A DNA stretch of 51,326 nucleotides, from positions 14,457 through 65,782 of the forward strand of contig MNJR01000035.1 of assembly GCA_001920415.1 (NCBI GenBank), in the 5' to 3' direction. Below the pieces are notes generated by a model that saw only the letters and a program-made list of their open reading frames with translations, was not told where the DNA came from and searched no databases. Each line of letters begins with the position of its first letter. Positions within the stretch are counted from its first letter, which is position 1. Of this stretch, positions 49,791 to 51,326 are shown in pieces. Source of the stretch: Acidobacteria bacterium 13_1_20CM_3_53_8. Its GTDB lineage: Bacteria; Acidobacteriota; Blastocatellia; Pyrinomonadales; Pyrinomonadaceae. The position numbers and the translations under genes are program-made.

Positions 49791-51326
49791 TCAAAGGCAT
49801 TCGCTGTTTGTGCGAGTGACGGCGGGGCTGAATCGCCTTTGATATTCGGCGCTGGTGATAAACGCACAGGTCATTGACTGGTAATTTCCGGCCACTCTGT
49901 TATTGAGCACATCCACCCAGAACGAGTAGCCGCCTTCGTCTGGATTCCTCTTCAGGTAGCCGAAGTATTGCATCAGGACGAACGCTCGATTGTATTCCGC
50001 CTGCTTGAACGCGCTCTCCTCTATTGCGCTTCTCAGCGCAAGGCTGCGGCTTTGTGCGACGCTCGTGCCCGCGCCGTAGCTCGCCAGAAGAGCATCGCGC
50101 TGGCCGCTCAAATCAACGCCGCTCGATTGAAGAACAGTTTGAACGAGCGCATCAACGAAACTCTCTGCCGTGGTCGCGCTGCCGTACTTACCCAAAAATT
50201 CGGCGCGCTCGACGAATGCGTCCGCGAACGCCGCGCGGTCTGCTCCGACCGAAACTTTCGCGCGGTCTGCGCTCTCTTCGTCGAAGCCCGGACGACGACC
50301 GAGCGCGGCCTTGTAGAGACGATAGACGAAATAGCCGCTCTCCTGAAATTCGTAGGACATGAAGAATGCAGAGGCTACGCTGGCCCGTTCGCGGCTCAAA
50401 CATCTCGCATCTGCGCCGCATGCTGAGAGCTTCGCGCTCCAAAAATCCAATCCTCCTTGATCCGGCTCACGCCCAAGAAAGTCTAGATACTGCTCTCTGA
50501 CGAAGAACTCCGCAGTATCTAGCGGATTGGCTATCTCGGCTATTGGTTGAGCCATGAACGGCGCATCTGCGCTGCTGCCCGCGATTGAGAACGAACGGCT
50601 GGCCGGAGTGAACTCATAATTAACGCGCGCGGGCGTGATGGTGTAGAAACCTGAAGCGCCCACGTTGTTGAATGTGTAGTTGCCGCTCGCGTTGGTGATA
50701 GCACGCGCGCTCTGCGAGCCACTGAGCGTAACGACCACGCCGCCGAGCGGCGCTCCGTCTGAAGTTGTAATCCGTCCACTGATGACTGTGGACGAAGCTG
50801 TCGGCAACGTTGCCTGAACCGCGTGTGCCAGATTGAGACGACCCGATGAGACAACCTTGCCTGACCACTGCGGTGACTGGTCAACAGTATTGATGAGTAT
50901 GGATTTTATTGAGGCGACGGTCAGGCTTGGATTGATTGCGGCAAGCAGCGCAGCGGCTCCGGCTACGTGCGGCGCGGCCATAGAAGTGCCGCTGCTGTAG
51001 GTATAGTCTGTAGTGTTCGGCCCCCATGTGCTTAGAATACTGACGCCGGGCGCGGCCAGATCAACTGTCGTCGCACCATAGTTGGTGAACGACGCAGGGT
51101 TATCGTTCTGATCCGAGGCGGCGACCGCGACGATGCTGGGCGAATCGTAGCTGGCAGGATAAAAGGGCGTGACATCGTTGTTGTTCGCGCCGTTGCCTGC
51201 GGCGAAGACATTGATGATGCCGGCATTGCCCGCAGCATCAATCGCATCTTTGAGCGCCTGATCGAAGCCCCCAGCCTCCGGCGCGCCTCCCCAACTGCTG
51301 TTCGTCACGCGTACATTGACGCCGCG
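49791..51326 (-). CDS. Subtilisin-like serine protease (S8) with carboxypeptidase-like and DUF4214 domains, N terminus outside window
   Basis: At least 511 residues; the frame is open to the right edge (RGVNVR precedes VTNSSWG), so the catalytic Asp and His and the signal peptide are off-window. Visible: the oxyanion segment FAAGNGANN, and the catalytic Ser in GTSMAAPHVAGAAALLAA. A carboxypeptidase regulatory-like domain follows (STVISGRITTSDGAPLGGVVV ... YTITPARVNYEFTP). Then comes the DUF4214 module (EFFVREQYLDFLGREPDQGG; QYFGYLKRNPDEGGYSFW) with cysteines ACG, RC, TCA and EC. It is exported. The same C-terminal module ends the ScyD-like neighbour. Confidence 0.88.
   Translation of the reverse strand, partial: RGVNVRVTNSSWGGAPEAGGFDQALKDAIDAAGNAGIINVFAAGNGANNNDVTPFYPASYDSPSIVAVAASDQNDNPASFTNYGATTVDLAAPGVSILSTWGPNTTDYTYSSGTSMAAPHVAGAAALLAAINPSLTVASIKSILINTVDQSPQWSGKVVSSGRLNLAHAVQATLPTASSTVISGRITTSDGAPLGGVVVTLSGSQSARAITNASGNYTFNNVGASGFYTITPARVNYEFTPASRSFSIAGSSADAPFMAQPIAEIANPLDTAEFFVREQYLDFLGREPDQGGLDFWSAKLSACGADARCLSRERASVASAFFMSYEFQESGYFVYRLYKAALGRRPGFDEESADRAKVSVGADRAAFADAFVERAEFLGKYGSATTAESFVDALVQTVLQSSGVDLSGQRDALLASYGAGTSVAQSRSLALRSAIEESAFKQAEYNRAFVLMQYFGYLKRNPDEGGYSFWVDVLNNRVAGNYQSMTCAFITSAEYQRRFSPAVTRTNSECL

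Noticed and set aside
1-51326. tRNA, rRNA or CRISPR loci
   Set aside because: None noticed by eye on either strand; a covariance-model scan was not possible.

Overview
The window looks like a stretch of an Acidobacteriota chromosome, most probably class Blastocatellia. This is inference from gene content: ECF sigma factors of the TIGR02999 type next to membrane Ser/Thr kinases with PD40/WD40-like or TPR sensor ends, a TonB-dependent receptor with an N-terminal carboxypeptidase-like domain, Kelch and ScyD/ScyE propeller proteins and a subtilase that share one C-terminal DUF4214 module, a SpoIVB-type (S55) protein, and moderately high GC. I saw no rRNA, tRNA, CRISPR array, transposase or integrase.

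Layout. 1-20246: housekeeping and envelope genes: a truncated exported protein, SpoIID/SPOR protein, DUF1259 protein, MFS transporter, class C serine hydrolase, Gfo/Idh/MocA oxidoreductase, GT39 glycosyltransferase, alpha/beta hydrolase, MobA, S55 protein, RsmG, PLP decarboxylase, an exported glucan-dikinase-like protein, a TPR lipoprotein and an SDR that lacks its NNAG segment. 20250-24678: an integron cassette array without integrase (CALIN), with seven attC sites (one truncated) and six gene-bearing cassettes, all on the minus strand. They include two toxin-antitoxin-like pairs, a quinone-oxidoreductase-like enzyme, an exported small protein and a degenerate Nudix-like protein. 24679-26620: mostly non-coding, with a strong terminator, a cysteine-rich orphan gene and a ~410 bp nested palindrome. 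26621-47366: signalling region with four Ser/Thr kinases (one broken), two ECF sigma genes, a VOC protein, a Kelch-DUF4214 protein and a TonB receptor. 47727-51326: a ScyD-DUF4214 protein and a convergent subtilase-DUF4214 protein running off the window.

Two further patterns stand out. First, nearly every gap between genes is filled by a palindrome. Three families are visible: A (arms with TTTGCGCCTTTGCGTGAAC-like words), B (arms with CACACGAA words, some inside ~20 bp terminal inverted repeats), and C (arms made of degenerate tandem ~7 nt words with a different word at each locus). Family C arms begin at, or contain, the stop codons of adjacent genes and often corrupt apparent gene starts. 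Second, the sigma-kinase module occurs twice (33481-36841 and 43676-47366). The same palindrome lies between sigma and kinase in both, and both kinases carry the same ~60-residue N-terminal helical module, which the other two kinases lack.

All functions are from reading motifs by eye; no database search was possible.
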